This document shows positions 62,347 through 64,000 of a stretch of 64,000 nt of DNA, in pieces (the stretch's first letter is position 1; the number at the start of each line of letters is the position of its first letter). Source of the stretch: Hyphomicrobium sp. (GTDB lineage Bacteria; Pseudomonadota; Alphaproteobacteria; Rhizobiales; Hyphomicrobiaceae). The notes below the pieces were generated by a model. That model was not told the DNA's origin and did no database searches. It worked only from the letters and a program-made list of their open reading frames with translations. The translations under genes and the position numbers were made by a program. The stretch is from the NCBI GenBank assembly GCA_021732485.1, contig JAKFUV010000001.1, forward strand, positions 81,840-145,839, written 5' to 3'.

Positions 62347-63344
62347 TACCTTGAAACGAATTTTTTGACGGAGCTTGCAAAGCTTTGGACGGCCGACGTC
62401 GCAGCATTTACGGCAACGGCCGCCGGTCCGCTTTCTGCGGCAAGATTTGCCTCGTAAGCTTTGACCGCTGCTTCGCGGCGCTTCTTGGCTTCATACACGT
62501 CGCGATGCTTGACGAACTTCGCGTCCTTGTCGATCGCGGTGTAGCGCGCGATCTGTTCCGGCGTGACTGGCTTGACGGGGCCGGAGCCTGCTTCCTTCAG
62601 CTCGACCAGCATGGAGGGGCGGAAGAAGCCGAGCTTCACTTCTTCTTCGAGCGTCGCCCACGACAGGGCGCCGCTCTCCAGCATCATGCGTACTTCCTCG
62701 AGCCACAAATAACCGTTCTTGTTTTCCGGGCTGGCCCACGGCTGTGTGAACATATCCGTGTAGTGGATGAGACCGGTGACGCCCGGCTCATAGACCTCCA
62801 AGCTATTCCAGCGGAACGGAACGCCGTATTTGACTTCGCTCTCGCCCAGAATGCACATCTGCGACATGAGCTGCTCGTAGGTGTACTGTCCATCGAGACC
62901 CGCGATGATCTTGATTGGGTCCCAGTCCAGGCGCTCGCAATCGAGCAGCATGACGGAACACTGCTTAACTCGCTTTTTCGGTGCGCCGGTTTTGCCATCG
63001 ACTTGAGCGCCGTCGGGCAGTTCCTCTTGAATGTTGATTTTGGCGCCGTCGAACGGCAGCTCCCACAGCTCGCGGAAATCGCGGAAGACGAGCATGTCGG
63101 CATCGAGATAAACGGCGCGGCCCTTGTAGCCCATCAGTTGCGGGATGGCGAACCGGGTGAACGAGAAGCCGGTGCGCTTGGCTTGGCGGGGGTCTTTGGG
63201 ATCGGGCAGGGCCAGATCGTCCATCGCGCGCACGCGCACGTCGAGATCGGTGTGGCGCTTGATCGAGTGCTCGAGAACTTTGACGGCCAGCAGTTGTGAG
63301 CGGTCCGCCCCGACAAAGATGTTCGCAATGTCCGTGCTTTTCAT
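62346..63344 (-). CDS. GT8-like glycosyltransferase
   Basis: A 332-residue GT-A fold glycosyltransferase. It starts with ANIFVGADRSQLLAVKVLEH, has the DxD metal site in AVYLDADMLVF, and a WNSLEVYEPGVTGLIHYTD block in which a conserved His would bind the diphosphate. The C-terminal 50 residues are Ala/Val/Ser/Lys-rich and may contact the membrane. GGGAGGATGAGTGG precedes the ATG. It leads the minus-strand glycosylation genes. Confidence 0.87.
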   Translation of the reverse strand: MKSTDIANIFVGADRSQLLAVKVLEHSIKRHTDLDVRVRAMDDLALPDPKDPRQAKRTGFSFTRFAIPQLMGYKGRAVYLDADMLVFRDFRELWELPFDGAKINIQEELPDGAQVDGKTGAPKKRVKQCSVMLLDCERLDWDPIKIIAGLDGQYTYEQLMSQMCILGESEVKYGVPFRWNSLEVYEPGVTGLIHYTDMFTQPWASPENKNGYLWLEEVRMMLESGALSWATLEEEVKLGFFRPSMLVELKEAGSGPVKPVTPEQIARYTAIDKDAKFVKHRDVYEAKKRREAAVKAYEANLAAESGPAAVAVNAATSAVQSFASSVKKFVSR

Positions 63345-63678
63345 CCACTCATCCTCCCGTTACGGCGTTCATTTGCTGGTGCAGTGACGTGACATCTAAA
63401 CCGACACGCGCTTTTTTGACGACGTTGGGCCGGGACCGTGGATCGCGTGCGAGAGCACTGGCGCAAGGTTGAAAAAAGTCCGAATTTGGATGAAGCCCCG
63501 CCCCGTCCAGAAAAAGCTAGCATGCGGTTTCGGACGAGGAAACATCGAACACGAGCGTGCGTCGAAGTGGGCTGGCGTAATGGCGTGCGACCACCCAGCC
63601 ATTGTCAATGCGCAACCGCGTGACGTATGGAATTTTCGACGCTAGGCTTTGGTGGTTGGCTGCAGTTGGGGAGGCTTC
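63345..63678. other. Intergenic region between divergent glycosylation genes
   Basis: A 334-bp spacer between the GT8 gene and the epimerase gene, probably with promoters for both. The GGGGAGG ribosome-binding site for the epimerase is at 63668-63674. Short ORFs here show no coding features. Confidence 0.5.
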
Positions 63679-64000
63679 ATGACTGTGTTGGTGACCGGTG
63701 GCGCGGGCTTCATCGGCTCGCGGCTGGTGGCCCGGCTGGCAGCCGATTATGATCGCATCGTCGTGCTCGACAACTTGCATCCGCAGGTACACGGACCGCA
63801 CGCGATGCCGCCGGTGTTTCCCGCCAACGCGGTCTTTTTGCAGGGCTCGATTGACGACCGCGCCGCAGTGGTCGCCGCCATCGACGCGGCCGACCCGCGG
63901 CTCGTGTTCCACCTCGCGGCCGAAACCGGCACTGGCCAATCCTATGATGAAATCGCGCGCTATACGGCGGTCAACATTTCGGGCACGGCGATCCTTATCG
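63679..64000 (+). CDS. NAD-dependent epimerase/dehydratase (3' end outside window)
   Basis: The frame is open from the ATG at 63679 to the window end, giving 107 residues. The Rossmann motif TGGAGFIGSRL, the acidic ribose-binding site (VVLDNLHPQVHG) and VFHLAAETGTGQSYDE identify an extended short-chain dehydrogenase acting on nucleotide sugars (epimerase or 4,6-dehydratase type). A strong GGGGAGG lies 4 bases upstream. The catalytic YxxxK lies beyond the window. It fits the neighbouring polysaccharide genes. Confidence 0.88.
   Translation, partial: MTVLVTGGAGFIGSRLVARLAADYDRIVVLDNLHPQVHGPHAMPPVFPANAVFLQGSIDDRAAVVAAIDAADPRLVFHLAAETGTGQSYDEIARYTAVNISGTAILI

Noticed and set aside
1..64000. tRNA, rRNA, CRISPR, insertion sequence or prophage
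   Set aside because: No repeat-spacer array, transposase, integrase or cloverleaf-like conserved tRNA sequence was noticed on reading; small tRNAs cannot be fully excluded without a covariance search.

Overview
The window is chromosomal DNA of moderately high GC from an alphaproteobacterium, most likely Hyphomicrobiales (Rhizobiales). The best taxonomic clues are a eukaryotic-type glutamine synthetase glnII with a divergent gstI (DUF2735) gene, a kdp operon with an extra hydrophobic micro-ORF before kdpF, and a dispersed palindromic repeat (about 6500-6604) of a type common in that order. I see no tRNA or rRNA gene, CRISPR array, transposase or prophage gene.

Layout. 1-3200: small housekeeping or stress genes (two VOC proteins, DUF1428, a degenerate pyrophosphatase-family protein, a Nudix hydrolase). 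3204-5426: a catalase-peroxidase with an export signal. 5538-16852: a multiheme cytochrome locus. A five-gene minus-strand unit (iron-sulfur flavoprotein reductase, tetraheme c554-type cytochrome, membrane cytochrome b, decaheme cytochrome, CcmI-like maturation factor) diverges from a plus-strand pair (pentaheme cytochrome, outer-membrane beta-barrel). Together these could carry electrons from the cytoplasm across both membranes. 16978-24972: kdpFABC with kdpDE and two micro-ORFs. 25206-27935: molybdate uptake with a ModE-like regulator. 28032-34611: a TetR-controlled RND pump plus a Bcr/CflA-type exporter. 34667-39791: sulfate transport with a terminal cysB, an internal terminator and a micro-ORF. 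40136-43195: a molybdopterin oxidoreductase and a ferredoxin-NADP reductase. 43318-45954: glutaminase, gstI and glnII. 45901-49452: a LysR/pirin pair and a DGPF/ECF sigma pair.

49483-57409 is the most unusual region. The minus-strand leader at 53629-53744 carries the conserved elements of a guanidine-I (ykkC) riboswitch. It precedes a periplasmic binding protein of the urea-carboxylase/guanidine type, a non-haem iron 2-oxoglutarate-dependent (isopenicillin N synthase-like) oxygenase, an unrecognised 312-residue protein and an ABC permease. No guanidine carboxylase, allophanate hydrolase or transporter ATPase is present in the window. A TetR gene and a plus-strand operon (type III glutamine synthetase, creatininase-family amidohydrolase, GNAT-like protein) lie beside it. 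I infer a possible guanidine or guanidino-compound utilisation module using an oxygenase instead of the known carboxylase route.

57534-64000: surface polysaccharide genes (GT2, AlgJ/AlgX-like and MBOAT O-acetylation proteins, two further glycosyltransferases, and the start of an NAD-dependent epimerase cut by the window end).
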